Shown: positions 45,476-55,360, numbered from the stretch's first letter. The stretch is DNA of 64,000 nt from Neobacillus sp. PS3-12 (GCF_030915385.1 NZ_CP133268.1:4004001-4068000), one strand, 5' to 3'. Notes: generated from the letters alone by a model not told the origin. Translations and numbers: made by a program.

Positions 45476-46201
45476 GTGGAAACAAATCGAGCCTTAGCGG
45501 AAATGATTCAGGCATCCCAAAAACTTGTGTTTTTAACCAGGGCCGGAATCAGTACGGAATCGGGCATTCCTGATTTTCGTTCATCTGGCGGCATTTATGC
45601 AAATGGTAATGTTGAACACTATATCTCGCGCTATTTTTATAATAAAAGTCCCAAGGATTTTTGGAAGCATTTCAAAGAAATTTTCCAGTTGAAAATGTTG
45701 GGCAATTATGAACCAAATAACGGACACCTATTTATCAAAGAGTTGGAGGATATGGGGAAAGAGGTGACGGTCCTGACACAAAACATTGACGGACTCCACC
45801 AAAAAGCAGGAAGTAAACATGTCCTTGAACTCCATGGAACACTTAGGACAGCACATTGTCCTAAGTGCAAACGGGTGTATAATTTGGAATATACGTTAAG
45901 AAATGATGTTCCCCGCTGTGAACAAGATGATTTTATTCTGGATACTGATGTTGTCCTATTCGGTGATGCAATCAAACATTTCGAAGAAGCCATAGATGCT
46001 ATTGAAACTTGTGATTTATTGATTGTGATGGGGTCCTCACTGAATGTAACGCCAGTAAACAGTTTTCCGGAATATGCAAAGCAATCCTGGAATACAAAAC
46101 TTGCGATTATTAACAAAGAAGAAACAATCAAAGACTGCTATTTTGATGTCGTGATTCATGACAAGATAGGAGATGCGGTCATAAACCTATCCAAGTGGTG
46201 A
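45476..46201 (+). CDS. Sirtuin-family NAD-dependent deacylase with altered motifs
   Basis: 241 residues from GTG 45476, 6 nt after AAAGGAGGAAG. Family motifs QNIDGLHQKAG (catalytic-core), LELHGTLR (catalytic His) and GSSLNVTPVN are intact. Two departures are visible. The NAD-binding motif normally TGAGIS reads TRAGIST (AGG where GGG would encode Gly). The second zinc pair normally CxxC reads CEQD, so only three of four zinc Cys remain (CPKC and PRC). It may be inactive, or have a non-deacylase NAD-dependent role. Monocistronic. Confidence 0.88.
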   Translation: METNRALAEMIQASQKLVFLTRAGISTESGIPDFRSSGGIYANGNVEHYISRYFYNKSPKDFWKHFKEIFQLKMLGNYEPNNGHLFIKELEDMGKEVTVLTQNIDGLHQKAGSKHVLELHGTLRTAHCPKCKRVYNLEYTLRNDVPRCEQDDFILDTDVVLFGDAIKHFEEAIDAIETCDLLIVMGSSLNVTPVNSFPEYAKQSWNTKLAIINKEETIKDCYFDVVIHDKIGDAVINLSKW

Positions 46202-46315
46202 ACATTATTCAACCAACCCTCCACAAATTTATTCTTACGATTAATATTAGTCCTTCTGTAAATGGATAAGGGCAAATATAGTGTACAGAGGTAAAAAATG
46301 AAATGGAGGGGAAAC

Positions 46316-46516
46316 ATGGGTAATCAAATTAAGATTATTAATAATGGCCCGCTTGTAGTTAGTGGAGATTTTCAATTAAGTGATTCTCAAGGTAATGAAT
46401 TTAGCAAACGAGAAAAGATCTTCCTTTGTCGTTGTGGTCACTCCAATAACAAACCATTTTGCGATGGCTCTCATAAAAAAGCTGGCTTTGAGAGCAGCCC
46501 CAAATTTTCAAGTTAA
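46316..46516 (+). CDS. CDGSH iron-sulfur domain protein
   Basis: 66 residues from ATG 46316, after TGGAGGGG. The [2Fe-2S] motif CRCGHSNNKPFCDGSHKK gives three Cys and one His ligands. Small cytosolic CDGSH protein, role in redox or Fe-S handling unknown. Has its own terminator. Confidence 0.9.
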   Translation: MGNQIKIINNGPLVVSGDFQLSDSQGNEFSKREKIFLCRCGHSNNKPFCDGSHKKAGFESSPKFSS

Positions 46517-46559
46517 TACAGTGTTCTTCTGACGATGGAAGAGAATAAATCTATCAAAA

Positions 46560-46593
46560 AAATGCACTTCTATTCATATAGAGGTGCATTTCT
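46560..46593 (+). terminator. Terminator between CDGSH and DUF1259 genes
   Basis: AAATGCAC...ATAGA and TCTAT...GTGCATTT arms make a stem of about 13 bp with one mismatch; convergent genes on both sides. Confidence 0.8.
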
Positions 46594-46604
46594 TTGTGCA
46601 TGCT

Positions 46605-47114
46605 TTAAAATAACCCGGCTTCTAGTGCTGCAGCATAACTGTCTTGAGCGAATTTGGTCGGGCTGCTGACTTGTTCCCAGTGCATATACATTAAACGGGG
46701 ATTGTCAAACAACCAGTGATTGTGGATGGCAGTAACCGTAATTCCTCTTTTTCGAAGTGCAGTCAAAAAACGATTGATTTCACTTTGAAGGATAACCGTT
46801 TCTCCAAGATTTAGTGTTCGGCCGTTAATATTATTTTCGAAGGATAAAGCAAATGGAAGTGCTAAAGGAGAACGTGTTTTGCGGCCTAGGATCGTAGCAT
46901 TAATATCACGCAGACGTTGAACGACACAAACAGGCGATGAGGTGATTACCTCGCCGCCTATGATTTTGGCAAGCTGCTGGCAACTAGTCATTACAGGTCG
47001 TCTCGAGCTGGATGTTGTGGGCTTGTACCTGCTAGAACTAGAACATCTGGATCTAGAACTGGAGCTGGAACTGGAACTGGAACTTCTGGAGCTGGAACTT
47101 CTGTAGTAAGACAT
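46605..47114 (-). CDS. DUF1259 protein with Ser/Arg low-complexity N-terminus
   Basis: 169 residues. The first 40 are almost all Ser and Arg, encoded by hexamer-like repeats around 47040-47105. The rest is a DUF1259 domain (LppY/LpqO-like): CQQLAKIIGGEV, RSPLALPFALSFEN and ITVTAIHNHWLFDNPRLMYM. AGGGAGGG precedes ATG 47114. Function unknown; such basic Ser-rich leaders may bind nucleic acids or spore surfaces, but that is speculation. Confidence 0.8.
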   Translation of the reverse strand: MSYYRSSSSRSSSSSSSSSSRSRCSSSSRYKPTTSSSRRPVMTSCQQLAKIIGGEVITSSPVCVVQRLRDINATILGRKTRSPLALPFALSFENNINGRTLNLGETVILQSEINRFLTALRKRGITVTAIHNHWLFDNPRLMYMHWEQVSSPTKFAQDSYAAALEAGLF

Positions 47115-47285
47115 TTAAGATCCCTCCCTTCTATTAACATGTCATAGTATATTCAGAAGGTCGAGGGCTTGTATAGGTATGTATAATAAGTTACTTTTTA
47201 AAAGAACAATATTTGTCCAAATTGGAGTTCAGCCCAATTTTGTAACCTAACTTGTACATGATTTGCTCCCAATTACTAATCCTAA

Positions 47286-47299
47286 TGAAACCGGTTTAA
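47286..47299 (+). promoter_or_regulatory. cre-like site before the PRD regulator
   Basis: TGAAACCGGTTTAA matches the cre consensus TGWAANCGNTNWCA except at position 13. It lies 29 nt before the regulator's start codon, suggesting CcpA control. Confidence 0.55.
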
Positions 47300-47327
47300 T
47301 ATATGATATTTACAGGAGGACTAGCAA

Positions 47328-49385
47328 ATGATGATTGAAAAGCGTCCTGCGCTTTTATTGGATTCCCTTCTTAAAGTAAAAAATGTCACCATGAATCAGC
47401 TCATTGATATCATGCAATTAACTAAACGGCAAATATCGTATGATCTGGATAAAGTAAATCAATGGTTGAAGGAAAAAAATCTTCCAGCCATACAATACAA
47501 GGGTATTCCGTATATTATAGTCCCGCAAGAAGTTGAAGCATATCTTCGTGACCAGCAAACAAATCAGCAAGAACGAGATTTTGTTTTAACCGAAGGGGAA
47601 CGCTTGGCAGTTATCTATCTTTATTTGTTTATTCGAAGTGAATCGATTTCCTCCTATCATTTAACACAGCTTTTACAAGTCAGTAAGAACACCGTTATTT
47701 CCGATTTGAAAAAAGCAAATGAAGTCAATAGCTCATTCTTGGTAGAGATTCGATATTCCAGGCAGAAGGGCTACCATCTCGAGGGAACTGAGCTGGACAA
47801 AAGAGTGCTGGTGATGGACTACCTATCCCGGCTGATTCATGTTCCTTATTTTGAAAAATTAATTGAATATCTATTAAGGGAAAAAAAGGGGGGCATTTAC
47901 TATAAAGATACCCTTCGTGCGCTTAAAGAAATTGAAAGACAGTTTGCTCTTTATTTTGTAGAGGAACGTTTACATCAATTTGCCTTTTTTCTGATTTTCT
48001 ATTATTACCGGGAACAAGAAAAAAAGTTTGTCCAATTTCACTCGGATGAAGCGGCATTATTAAGAGAAGACCCCATGAATGAGGCTGCTATAAAGTTACG
48101 CCAATTACTTCAGCTTGAGGATGAGGTATCTGAGACATGCTACATAACGATACAATTACTTGGCTTGTCTTTTGGGAAAAGTGTTATTCAAAACAATGAC
48201 CAGGACCTTCTGTTTAAACTATGTGAACAACTTGTCTTTGATTTCGAGGCTAAGGCTTGCATTGTCTTTGAAAAAAAAGATGAGGTAATCCAACGATTGT
48301 ACCAGCATTTGAACCCTGCTTATTTTCGGATGAAATATCGGATTCCGATTATCAATCCGCTCCTGCAACAAATTAAGAGTGAGCATAAGGAGCTTTATAT
48401 GATTGTTAAGGAGTTGCTTCATCCAATCGGCTCATTGTTAAGAATAACGATTCCAGAAGAGGAAATCGGTTTTATCACGATGCATTTTGGGGCCTTGCTA
48501 GAAAAACCAAAACAAGTGATGCCTGAAAAGAAGAAAGCCATTGTGGTTTGTCCCAGCGGCATAAGCTCATCCTTAATGGTAAAGCACCAATTGGAATCCC
48601 TTTTCTCTGAAATAACTGTCGATCAAACATTGTCGTTACGAGAATTTCAAGAGGGAGAATACGATCACTATGATTTAGTATTTTCGACAGTAAGGCTAAA
48701 AACCAGTCTTCCCTGTTTTTATGTAAAGCCAATTATGACGCCAAATGAAAAGCATAATCTTGTGAATGAAGTTTACCCATTTCTTTTTGGTATTCAATAT
48801 CATGATGTATCTTTAAAAGAATTAGTTCAAACCATTAGCAAGTTTGCAAGCATCCATGATGAAGAAGGGTTAAAGAAGACATTAAGTCAATTTACGTTTC
48901 TTCAAAATATAAACGTTCAGAGTGAAAAACATATCGTGTTAAAAGATTTATTAAAAGAAGAGACAATCCAAGTCATGGATGGGTTTAATGATTGGAAGGA
49001 AGCTATAAAAATAGCAGCCGAACCTCTTCTAATGAAAGAAATTATTGAACCTTCCTATATTGATGCCATGATTGAAAATGTCGAAACATTAGGTCCGTAT
49101 GTAGTAATTGGTCCTGAAGTGGCGATTCCCCATGCTCGCCCTGAAAAGGGAGCAAAAAAGGTGGGGATAAGCTTTTTAAAACTGAGGCAGCCTGTGAATT
49201 TTTTGAATAATGAAATGTATCCTGTCCGATTGCTGTTTTGCATTGCAGCAATTGATAATACAACCCATCTTAAGGCCCTTTCACAGCTAACTACATTACT
49301 GAATGAAAAGCTTGAGTTTTTGAAAGAGATGGAATCAATTGAAGAAATTATGAGGTTATTTAGTCAATATTCCAATGTTGAATAA
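47328..49385 (+). CDS. PRD-containing transcriptional regulator with PTS EIIB and EIIA domains
   Basis: 685 residues in the MtlR/ManR style: N-terminal helix-turn-helix (TMNQLIDIMQLTKRQISYDL), second HTH/Mga region, two PRDs, a GatB-like EIIB domain (AIVVCPSGISSSLMVKHQL, with Cys as phosphoryl site) and a C-terminal EIIA domain with GPEVAIPHARPEKG (His). Activity is set by phosphorylation from HPr and EII proteins. AGGAGGA precedes the start. It lies directly upstream of HPr, enzyme I and aldolase genes, which is its likely regulatory context. Confidence 0.9.
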   Translation: MMIEKRPALLLDSLLKVKNVTMNQLIDIMQLTKRQISYDLDKVNQWLKEKNLPAIQYKGIPYIIVPQEVEAYLRDQQTNQQERDFVLTEGERLAVIYLYLFIRSESISSYHLTQLLQVSKNTVISDLKKANEVNSSFLVEIRYSRQKGYHLEGTELDKRVLVMDYLSRLIHVPYFEKLIEYLLREKKGGIYYKDTLRALKEIERQFALYFVEERLHQFAFFLIFYYYREQEKKFVQFHSDEAALLREDPMNEAAIKLRQLLQLEDEVSETCYITIQLLGLSFGKSVIQNNDQDLLFKLCEQLVFDFEAKACIVFEKKDEVIQRLYQHLNPAYFRMKYRIPIINPLLQQIKSEHKELYMIVKELLHPIGSLLRITIPEEEIGFITMHFGALLEKPKQVMPEKKKAIVVCPSGISSSLMVKHQLESLFSEITVDQTLSLREFQEGEYDHYDLVFSTVRLKTSLPCFYVKPIMTPNEKHNLVNEVYPFLFGIQYHDVSLKELVQTISKFASIHDEEGLKKTLSQFTFLQNINVQSEKHIVLKDLLKEETIQVMDGFNDWKEAIKIAAEPLLMKEIIEPSYIDAMIENVETLGPYVVIGPEVAIPHARPEKGAKKVGISFLKLRQPVNFLNNEMYPVRLLFCIAAIDNTTHLKALSQLTTLLNEKLEFLKEMESIEEIMRLFSQYSNVE

Positions 49386-49470
49386 GTGTATTTATTACTG
49401 CGAAAAACCGTTTGTAAGCGGAATTATATATGAACATACTATTTAAGTAAAAATTAGGAGTTGGATTATA

Positions 49471-49737
49471 ATGGTTGAAAAACAATTTAAAGTAATCGAA
49501 GAAACAGGAATTCATGCCCGCCCGGCAACAGTAATCGTACAAAAGGCTGGTAAATTTAATTCAGATATTCAAATCGAATATAAAGGAAAAAAAGTCAATT
49601 TAAAATCAATCATGGGCGTTATGTCCCTTGGAATCAGCTTTGGGTCAGATATTAAAATTATTGCCGAAGGCAGTGATGAGCAAGAAGCATTGCAAGGAAT
49701 TGAAGAAACTTTAACGAAGGAAGGTTTAGCAGAGTAA
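49471..49737 (+). CDS. ptsH: Phosphocarrier protein HPr
   Basis: Carries phosphate from enzyme I to EIIA domains. 88 residues. [15 protein letters not shown] contains the active His15; the HPr-kinase site Ser lies in [11 protein letters not shown]. The stop overlaps the ptsI start as TAATG. Ribosome site is TAGGAG. Confidence 0.94.
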   Translation: MVEKQFKVIEETGIHARPATVIVQKAGKFNSDIQIEYKGKKVNLKSIMGVMSLGISFGSDIKIIAEGSDEQEALQGIEETLTKEGLAE

Positions 49738-51467
49738 TGAGTTTTTTAAGCGGTATTGCAGCATCAAGTGGAATTGCTATTGCAAAAGCCTATCGTTTAG
49801 TAGAACCAGATCTTTCATTTAGTAAGACAAATGTTGATAATGCAGATAAAGAAATAGGCCGTTTTCAAACAGCCCTTTCACGGGCAAAACAAGAGCTTGA
49901 GGAAATTCGTGATCGGGCAAAAAGTGAATTAGGTGCTGATAAGGCTGCTATTTTTGAGGCACATCTGCTTGTTTTAAGTGACCCTGAATTAGTAAGCCCG
50001 ATAGAAGATCAAATTAAAACAGAAAAAGTGAATGCAGAATTCGCCCTAAACAATACAGCAGATATGTTTATCACTATGTTTGAACAAATGGATAATGAAT
50101 ATATGAAGGAACGTGCTGCGGATATTCGCGATGTAACGAAACGTGTTCTTTCTCATTTACTTGGTGTCCAGATTGTTAATCTTAGTATGATTTCTGAAGA
50201 AACAATCATTGTGGCTGAGGATTTAACTCCATCTGATACAGCCCAATTAAACCGTAAATATGTTAAAGCTTTCACAACTAATATTGGCGGTCGTACTTCA
50301 CACTCAGCTATAATGGCACGTTCAATGGAGATTCCTGCTGTCGTTGGAACAAAGACAGCTACAGCCGAAATTAAAAATGGTGATGTCATCATTGTTGACG
50401 GCTTAAAAGGGGAAGTTCACATCAATCCTTCCCAAGAGGTGATTGAACAGTACTTGCAGGAACAAAAACGTTACGAACAACAAAAAGCTGAATGGGCAAA
50501 ACTTGTAAATGAAAGGACCGTCTCAGTTGATGGTCTTCATGTTGAACTAGCCGCCAATATTGGAACTCCTAAAGATTTAGAGGGAGTTATCAATAATGGA
50601 GGAGAAGCAGTAGGTTTGTATCGAACTGAATTCCTCTACATGGGAAGAAATGAACTTCCTTCAGAAGAAGAACAATTTGAATCCTACAAAGCAGTTCTTG
50701 AAGGCATGAATGGAAAACCTGTTGTCGTTAGAACGCTGGATATCGGCGGAGATAAAGAACTTCCTTACTTAGACTTACCGAAGGAAATGAATCCATTTCT
50801 TGGATTCCGTGCGATCCGTCTTTGCCTTGAAGAACAGGGGATCTTTAGAACCCAGCTCCGTGCATTATTGCGTGCGAGTTCTTTTGGAAATCTAAAAATT
50901 ATGTTCCCGATGATTGCTACATTGGATGAATTCCGTGCCGCAAAATCTTTGTTAGAAGAAGAAAAGCAAAAGTTAATGGGTGAAGGAATTGCAGTTTCAG
51001 ATAAAATTGAACTGGGAATCATGGTTGAAATTCCTTCAACAGCTGTTTTAGCTGACCAATTTGCAAAAGAAGTTGACTTCTTTAGCATTGGAACAAACGA
51101 TTTAATCCAATACACAATGGCCGCAGATCGTATGAACCAACGTGTGTCCTATTTGTATCAACCATATAGCCCATCTATTTTGAGGTTGGTTAAGATGGTG
51201 ATTGATGCAGCACATAAAGAGGGGAAATGGGCTGGAATGTGCGGCGAAATGGCCGGAGATGAAACAGCCATTCCATTGCTATTGGGACTAGGTTTAGATG
51301 AATTCTCAATGAGTGCGACATCCATCTTAAAAGCACGCTCTCAAATACTAAGACTTTCTAAAAAGGAAATGGAAGACTTAGCTGAAAAAGCATTGCAGAT
51401 GAGTACAACATCACAAGTCGTCGAGCTAGTTAAGGCAGCTACAGAAAAAAATCTTTTAACGGTGTAA
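49737..51467 (+). CDS. ptsI: PTS enzyme I (phosphoenolpyruvate-protein phosphotransferase)
   Basis: Transfers phosphate from PEP to HPr. 576 residues, the usual size. [20 protein letters not shown] contains the phosphorylated His; the C-terminal PEP-binding part has [36 protein letters not shown] and GMCGEMAGD. Translationally coupled to HPr. The pair may be the main ptsHI set or a second copy tied to the PRD regulator; the window cannot decide. Confidence 0.95.
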   Translation: MSFLSGIAASSGIAIAKAYRLVEPDLSFSKTNVDNADKEIGRFQTALSRAKQELEEIRDRAKSELGADKAAIFEAHLLVLSDPELVSPIEDQIKTEKVNAEFALNNTADMFITMFEQMDNEYMKERAADIRDVTKRVLSHLLGVQIVNLSMISEETIIVAEDLTPSDTAQLNRKYVKAFTTNIGGRTSHSAIMARSMEIPAVVGTKTATAEIKNGDVIIVDGLKGEVHINPSQEVIEQYLQEQKRYEQQKAEWAKLVNERTVSVDGLHVELAANIGTPKDLEGVINNGGEAVGLYRTEFLYMGRNELPSEEEQFESYKAVLEGMNGKPVVVRTLDIGGDKELPYLDLPKEMNPFLGFRAIRLCLEEQGIFRTQLRALLRASSFGNLKIMFPMIATLDEFRAAKSLLEEEKQKLMGEGIAVSDKIELGIMVEIPSTAVLADQFAKEVDFFSIGTNDLIQYTMAADRMNQRVSYLYQPYSPSILRLVKMVIDAAHKEGKWAGMCGEMAGDETAIPLLLGLGLDEFSMSATSILKARSQILRLSKKEMEDLAEKALQMSTTSQVVELVKAATEKNLLTV

Positions 51468-51501
51468 AAAGAATTTCTTATTTTTTAGAGGAGGTAATAT
51501 C

Positions 51502-52362
51502 ATGGCATTAGTATCAATGAAAGAAATGTTAAATAAGGGATTAAAAGAAGGGTATGCAGTTGGGCAGTTTAACATCAATAACCTTGAATGGACACAAGCA
51601 ATTTTAGCAGCTGCAGAGGAGGAAAAATCTCCAGTAATCCTTGGAGTTTCTGAAGGGGCAGCACGTCATATGGGTGGCTTTTCCGTGATTACAGCAATGG
51701 TAAAAGCGCTGATGGGCGAAATGAATATCACTGTTCCGGTAGCGATTCACTTGGATCATGGTTCAAGTTTCGAAAAATGTAAAGCAGCTATCGATGCTGG
51801 ATTTACCTCTGTTATGATTGATGCTTCTCATCATCCGTTTGAAGAAAACGTAGATATTACAAAACAAGTAGTTGAATACGCTCATGAACGTGGTATCTCA
51901 GTTGAAGCTGAATTAGGAACAGTAGGCGGACAAGAAGACGATGTAATCGCTGATGGTGTCATCTATGCTGATCCAAATGAATGTAAGGAACTAGTTACAC
52001 GTACAGGTATTGACTGTCTTGCTCCAGCATTAGGCTCAGTTCATGGTCCATACAAAGGAGAGCCAAACTTAGGCTTCAAGGAAATGGAAGAGATTTGCCA
52101 AACTATTGAAATGCCATTAGTATTACATGGCGGTACTGGTATCCCAACCGATCAAATCAAAAAATCCATTTCACTGGGAACTGCAAAAATTAATGTAAAT
52201 ACTGAAAACCAAATCGAGTTTACGAAAACGGTACGTGAAGTCTTAAATGCTAATCCGGACGTTTATGATCCACGCAAGTACATGGGTCCAGGCAGAGAAG
52301 CTATTAAACAAACGGTAATCGGAAAAATTCGTGAATTTGGTTCTGCTGGTAAAGCAATTTAA
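51502..52362 (+). CDS. Class II fructose-bisphosphate aldolase family protein
   Basis: Zinc-dependent aldolase, 286 residues. The zinc and catalytic region is [12 protein letters not shown] and [10 protein letters not shown]; a further zinc His is in [10 protein letters not shown] and [11 protein letters not shown], and the phosphate-binding end has [16 protein letters not shown] precedes ATG. It lies 34 nt after ptsI, so probably in the same operon. It may be FbaA or a tagatose/other ketose bisphosphate aldolase such as GatY; specificity cannot be read with confidence. Confidence 0.9.
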   Translation: MALVSMKEMLNKGLKEGYAVGQFNINNLEWTQAILAAAEEEKSPVILGVSEGAARHMGGFSVITAMVKALMGEMNITVPVAIHLDHGSSFEKCKAAIDAGFTSVMIDASHHPFEENVDITKQVVEYAHERGISVEAELGTVGGQEDDVIADGVIYADPNECKELVTRTGIDCLAPALGSVHGPYKGEPNLGFKEMEEICQTIEMPLVLHGGTGIPTDQIKKSISLGTAKINVNTENQIEFTKTVREVLNANPDVYDPRKYMGPGREAIKQTVIGKIREFGSAGKAI

Positions 52363-52407
52363 TAGGGGAAAAGAAATTATTTCACCCGAATCGTAATTAT
52401 AAAAATG

Positions 52408-52440
52408 CCCTTGATAATATTGCTTATCAAGGGTTTTTTG
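52408..52440 (+). terminator. Terminator after the PTS/aldolase operon
   Basis: CCCTTGATAA / TTATCAAGGG perfect 10-bp stem, 6-nt loop, TTTTTT. Confidence 0.95.
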
Positions 52441-52460
52441 TTGTAACGGGAAACGTAACG

Positions 52461-52988
52461 TTACATTTCTGTATAAACAGCAATCAAAACAACTGCGGTT
52501 TCATCCCCGATATTTTTCACAAAATGGGGGACGCTTGCACACCAGCTAAAGGTATCGCCTTCTTCGAGTATAATGGAATCTTCTCCTTGCTCTGCTAAGA
52601 TTTTTCCTTTCAGTACTAAATGACATTCCTCGCCTTCATGAGCCTTTTTTTCTCCTGTAGAGGCACCCGGCGGGAAATCAACCGTTCTCAAGCTTAATCC
52701 TGCTCGGGATGCTAAATGCTCTACTTTTAAATCGGATCCTGTTGAGATTGTATATTCCCTCTCATTTTTTCGAATAACACTCATTTGTTGATCTTTTTCT
52801 AATAGTAAATATGGTAAAGGAACTTTTAAAAAATTGGCGATCGTTTGTAATGTACTAATGGAAGGGGAAGTATTGTTGTTTTCAACATTACTGATAAATC
52901 CTTTGGAAAGGCCAGTCCCTTCACACATTTGCGCAATGGTTATTTGTTTTCTATTTCTAATTGCACGAATTTTAGAGCCGATATCCAT
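52461..52988 (-). CDS. XRE-family regulator with C-terminal cupin domain
   Basis: 175 residues from ATG 52988 (GAGGTGAAG upstream; the frame is open to 53108 without a good start). N-terminal helix-turn-helix (TIAQMCEGTGLSKGFISNVE), C-terminal cupin (HEGEECHLVLKG, LEEGDTFSWCASVPHFV) likely to bind a small effector. Divergent from the esterase/dioxygenase pair at 53179, which it may regulate. Confidence 0.9.
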   Translation of the reverse strand: MDIGSKIRAIRNRKQITIAQMCEGTGLSKGFISNVENNNTSPSISTLQTIANFLKVPLPYLLLEKDQQMSVIRKNEREYTISTGSDLKVEHLASRAGLSLRTVDFPPGASTGEKKAHEGEECHLVLKGKILAEQGEDSIILEEGDTFSWCASVPHFVKNIGDETAVVLIAVYTEM

Positions 52989-53178
52989 GCTCTTCACCTC
53001 AAATGTTTTCTTATATAGAACATATTTACATATTAGCAAAAAAACGATTGACGCGCCAACCCTTTTAGAGATATCATATAAGAAACAAATATTCATATCA
53101 AAAAACACATGGTTTGTTTCTAAATATAAAAAAATAATTAGCTAAAAATATAAATTGAATGTTAAGGAGGATTACGAT

Positions 53179-53826
53179 ATGGAGACTTCAATGATCTATG
53201 AGCTTCGACGTCCGAAGAATATCATACCTGATAAGAAATATCCTGCATTGTTTGTGATGCATGGTATAGGAAGCAATGAGGAAAATATGCTTTCGTTGGT
53301 AGAGGGGCTGGAAGAATCTTTTTACATCTTTAGTATCAGGGGACACCTCTCACAAGGACCAGGATTTGCATTTTTTACAATTGAGGGTTATGGCAAACCT
53401 CATCGGGAAGTATTCGATGATGGAATTCAACGCTTATCAAACTTTATTGATTATGCATGTGAAAATTATTCGCTGGATTTAAGTAAATTATACTTATTAG
53501 GATTTAGTCAGGGTGCGATTCTTTCAATGACATTAGCACTAACGCTTGGGAAAATTAAGGGGATTGTGGCTTTAAGCGGCTATATACCACAGTTTGTAAA
53601 AGAAGAATACGAGATAAACCCTGGGGGCGACTTAGCTGTATTTATCTCTCATGGTGAGTTTGATCAAGTTCTCCCATTTGAATGGGGCAAGGAAAATGCA
53701 GAGTATTTTACCAAATTAGGTATTCCAGTTACATTTAAAACATATCCAGAAGGTCATACAGTGTCTCTCGATAACTTTCAAGACTTCCGAACTTGGATTT
53801 TAAATGATTTAAAAAGGGGGATTTAA
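53179..53826 (+). CDS. Alpha/beta hydrolase (carboxylesterase/phospholipase type)
   Basis: 215 residues from ATG 53179, 7 nt after AAGGAGGA. Catalytic triad candidates: Ser in LGFSQGAI, Asp in HGEFDQVLPF, His in PEGHTVS. Resembles B. subtilis MhqD-type hydrolases, which act in the response to quinones and catechols. The next gene, 3 nt downstream, is an extradiol dioxygenase, which fits aromatic or quinone detoxification. Confidence 0.86.
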   Translation: METSMIYELRRPKNIIPDKKYPALFVMHGIGSNEENMLSLVEGLEESFYIFSIRGHLSQGPGFAFFTIEGYGKPHREVFDDGIQRLSNFIDYACENYSLDLSKLYLLGFSQGAILSMTLALTLGKIKGIVALSGYIPQFVKEEYEINPGGDLAVFISHGEFDQVLPFEWGKENAEYFTKLGIPVTFKTYPEGHTVSLDNFQDFRTWILNDLKRGI

Positions 53827-53828
53827 CA

Positions 53829-54608
53829 ATGCTTCCATCTTTATTTATTGCCCATGGCTCACCGATGCTTGCCATAGAGAATAATGAGTATACACAATTT
53901 TTAAATCAGCTCGGCCAAACATTGCCTCGTCCTAAAGCAATTGTCTTATTCACAGCTCATTGGGAGTCGCATACTCAAAAGGTAAGTGAAGTCGATCAAT
54001 ATAGTATGATTTATGATTTTGGTGGATTTGATCAAGCGCTTAACAGCATTCAATATCCAGCCAAGGGCAATCTAGAAATTGCCAGCGAAATAGAGGCTTT
54101 ATTTTCAAAAAGCGGAATCCCATTTCAAGTGGAAACACGGCGCGGGTTAGACCACGGTGCATGGGTAGTCCTTCGGCTCTTGTATCCAAATGCCGATATT
54201 CCGGTCATCGCTATGTCGGTGAATCAGGACCTTCCGCCAGAAGAACATTATAAAATTGGGAAAGCTTTATCAGCATTAAGGGCTAATGATGTACTGGTCA
54301 TTGGCAGTGGAGGAACCGTTCATAATCTTAGGGTATTGAATTGGCGTGATAATGGGGCCACCGATCAATGGGCACTCGAATTTGATGACTGGTTAGCCCA
54401 TCATGTGCAAAACTGGGATTTACCATCATTATTTAAATATGAAACACTTGCACCAAATGCTGTCAATGCAGTTCCGCCATATGGGAAAGAACACTTTATT
54501 CCACTTTTTTATGCCATGGGTGCAGCGGATGACAACCAAACAGCAACATTACTTCACCGCAGTTTCCGATATGGAAGCCTAAGTCATAGTGTTTGGCAGT
54601 TTGGGTGA
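53829..54608 (+). CDS. Class III extradiol ring-cleavage dioxygenase (DODA/YgiD type)
   Basis: 259 residues. Metal-binding His residues lie in FIAHGSPML, FTAHWESHT and GLDHGAWVVL; the fourth conserved region is GSGGTVHNL. Members cleave catechol-type rings, for example 4,5-DOPA dioxygenase. AAAGGGGG precedes ATG 53829. Cotranscribed with the hydrolase before it. Likely role: removal of toxic catechols or quinones; substrate unknown. Confidence 0.9.
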   Translation: MLPSLFIAHGSPMLAIENNEYTQFLNQLGQTLPRPKAIVLFTAHWESHTQKVSEVDQYSMIYDFGGFDQALNSIQYPAKGNLEIASEIEALFSKSGIPFQVETRRGLDHGAWVVLRLLYPNADIPVIAMSVNQDLPPEEHYKIGKALSALRANDVLVIGSGGTVHNLRVLNWRDNGATDQWALEFDDWLAHHVQNWDLPSLFKYETLAPNAVNAVPPYGKEHFIPLFYAMGAADDNQTATLLHRSFRYGSLSHSVWQFG

Positions 54609-54696
54609 TAATTTAATAATGGGGTCTTCATTTAAAACAACGGCATACCCGTTGTTTTTTTTATACATTTTGTGAACTTTAAGAAATGGGCTTTAC

Positions 54697-54715
54697 ATAG
54701 GGTAGGGGGGTATGG
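54697..54715 (+). promoter_or_regulatory. Candidate CsoR operator upstream of csoR
   Basis: ATAGGGTAGGGGGGTATGG resembles the G-rich pseudo-palindromic sites bound by copper-sensing CsoR; it lies 28 nt before the start codon. Confidence 0.5.
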
Positions 54716-54742
54716 TTAAATAGAGTTGAAGGAGGGAGATTG

Positions 54743-55090
54743 ATGGAGAATCACGAATCGTCAAATCCTAATCCTCCATGTGAGAATCATTGCGATTCGA
54801 TCACGTCGGAGCGAAAAAGCCACCATTCGGAAAATACAAAAAAGAATCTTATTACAAGATTAAATCGTGTTGAAGGGCAAATTCGTGGCATAAAAGGTCT
54901 GATTGAAAAAGATACGTATTGCGATGATGTCATCACACAAATTGCAGCAACCCAGGCAGCATTAAACAGCGTGGCCAAAATCCTTTTAGAAGGGCATTTG
55001 AAAAGCTGTGTGGTTGAACGAATTCAAGAGGGAGACCATGAAGTTGTCGATGAGCTGCTTACTACCATTCAAAGGCTTATGAAAAAATAA
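54743..55090 (+). CDS. csoR: Copper-sensing repressor CsoR
   Basis: 115 residues from ATG 54743 after GGAGGG. Cu(I) ligands of the family are visible: Cys in DTYCDDVI, then His and Cys in LEGHLKSCV. The core reads TRLNRVEGQIRGIKGLIEKD. An N-terminal tail rich in Cys/His (PPCENHCDS) may add metal contacts. Represses the copZ-copA genes downstream until copper binds. Confidence 0.94.
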   Translation: MENHESSNPNPPCENHCDSITSERKSHHSENTKKNLITRLNRVEGQIRGIKGLIEKDTYCDDVITQIAATQAALNSVAKILLEGHLKSCVVERIQEGDHEVVDELLTTIQRLMKK

Positions 55091-55115
55091 GCTACAAATA
55101 GGAGGGAATTTTAAG

Positions 55116-55322
55116 ATGGAAAAAGTAACATTAAACGTTCAAGGAATGTCTTGCGGTCACTGTGTTAAAGCTGTTGAAGGCAGTGTTGGTGCTCTTAGTG
55201 GTGTTAGCTTAGTAAAAGTTGATTTAAAAGCAGCTAAAGTAGATGTTGAGTTTAATCCGCAAGAAGTTTCATTAGATAAAATTAAAGACACAATCGATGA
55301 CCAAGGTTACGACGTTCAATAA
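55116..55322 (+). CDS. copZ: Copper chaperone CopZ
   Basis: 68-residue HMA-domain protein with the metal-binding MSCGHC motif at residues 10-15. Hands Cu(I) to CopA. AGGAGGG precedes ATG. Sits between csoR and copA, followed by a hairpin at 55334 that may reduce read-through into copA. Confidence 0.94.
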   Translation: MEKVTLNVQGMSCGHCVKAVEGSVGALSGVSLVKVDLKAAKVDVEFNPQEVSLDKIKDTIDDQGYDVQ

Positions 55323-55333
55323 TAGAGACTACA

Positions 55334-55360
55334 AACGTGCTAGCTCCTAGCACGTTCTTT
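55334..55360 (+). terminator. Terminator between copZ and copA
   Basis: AACGTGCTAG / CTAGCACGTT perfect 10-bp stem, 3-nt loop, TCTTTT tail. Confidence 0.88.

Noticed and set aside
49386-49470. cre site before ptsH
   Set aside because: The best candidates around 49400-49425 miss core positions of the consensus, so they are not listed.
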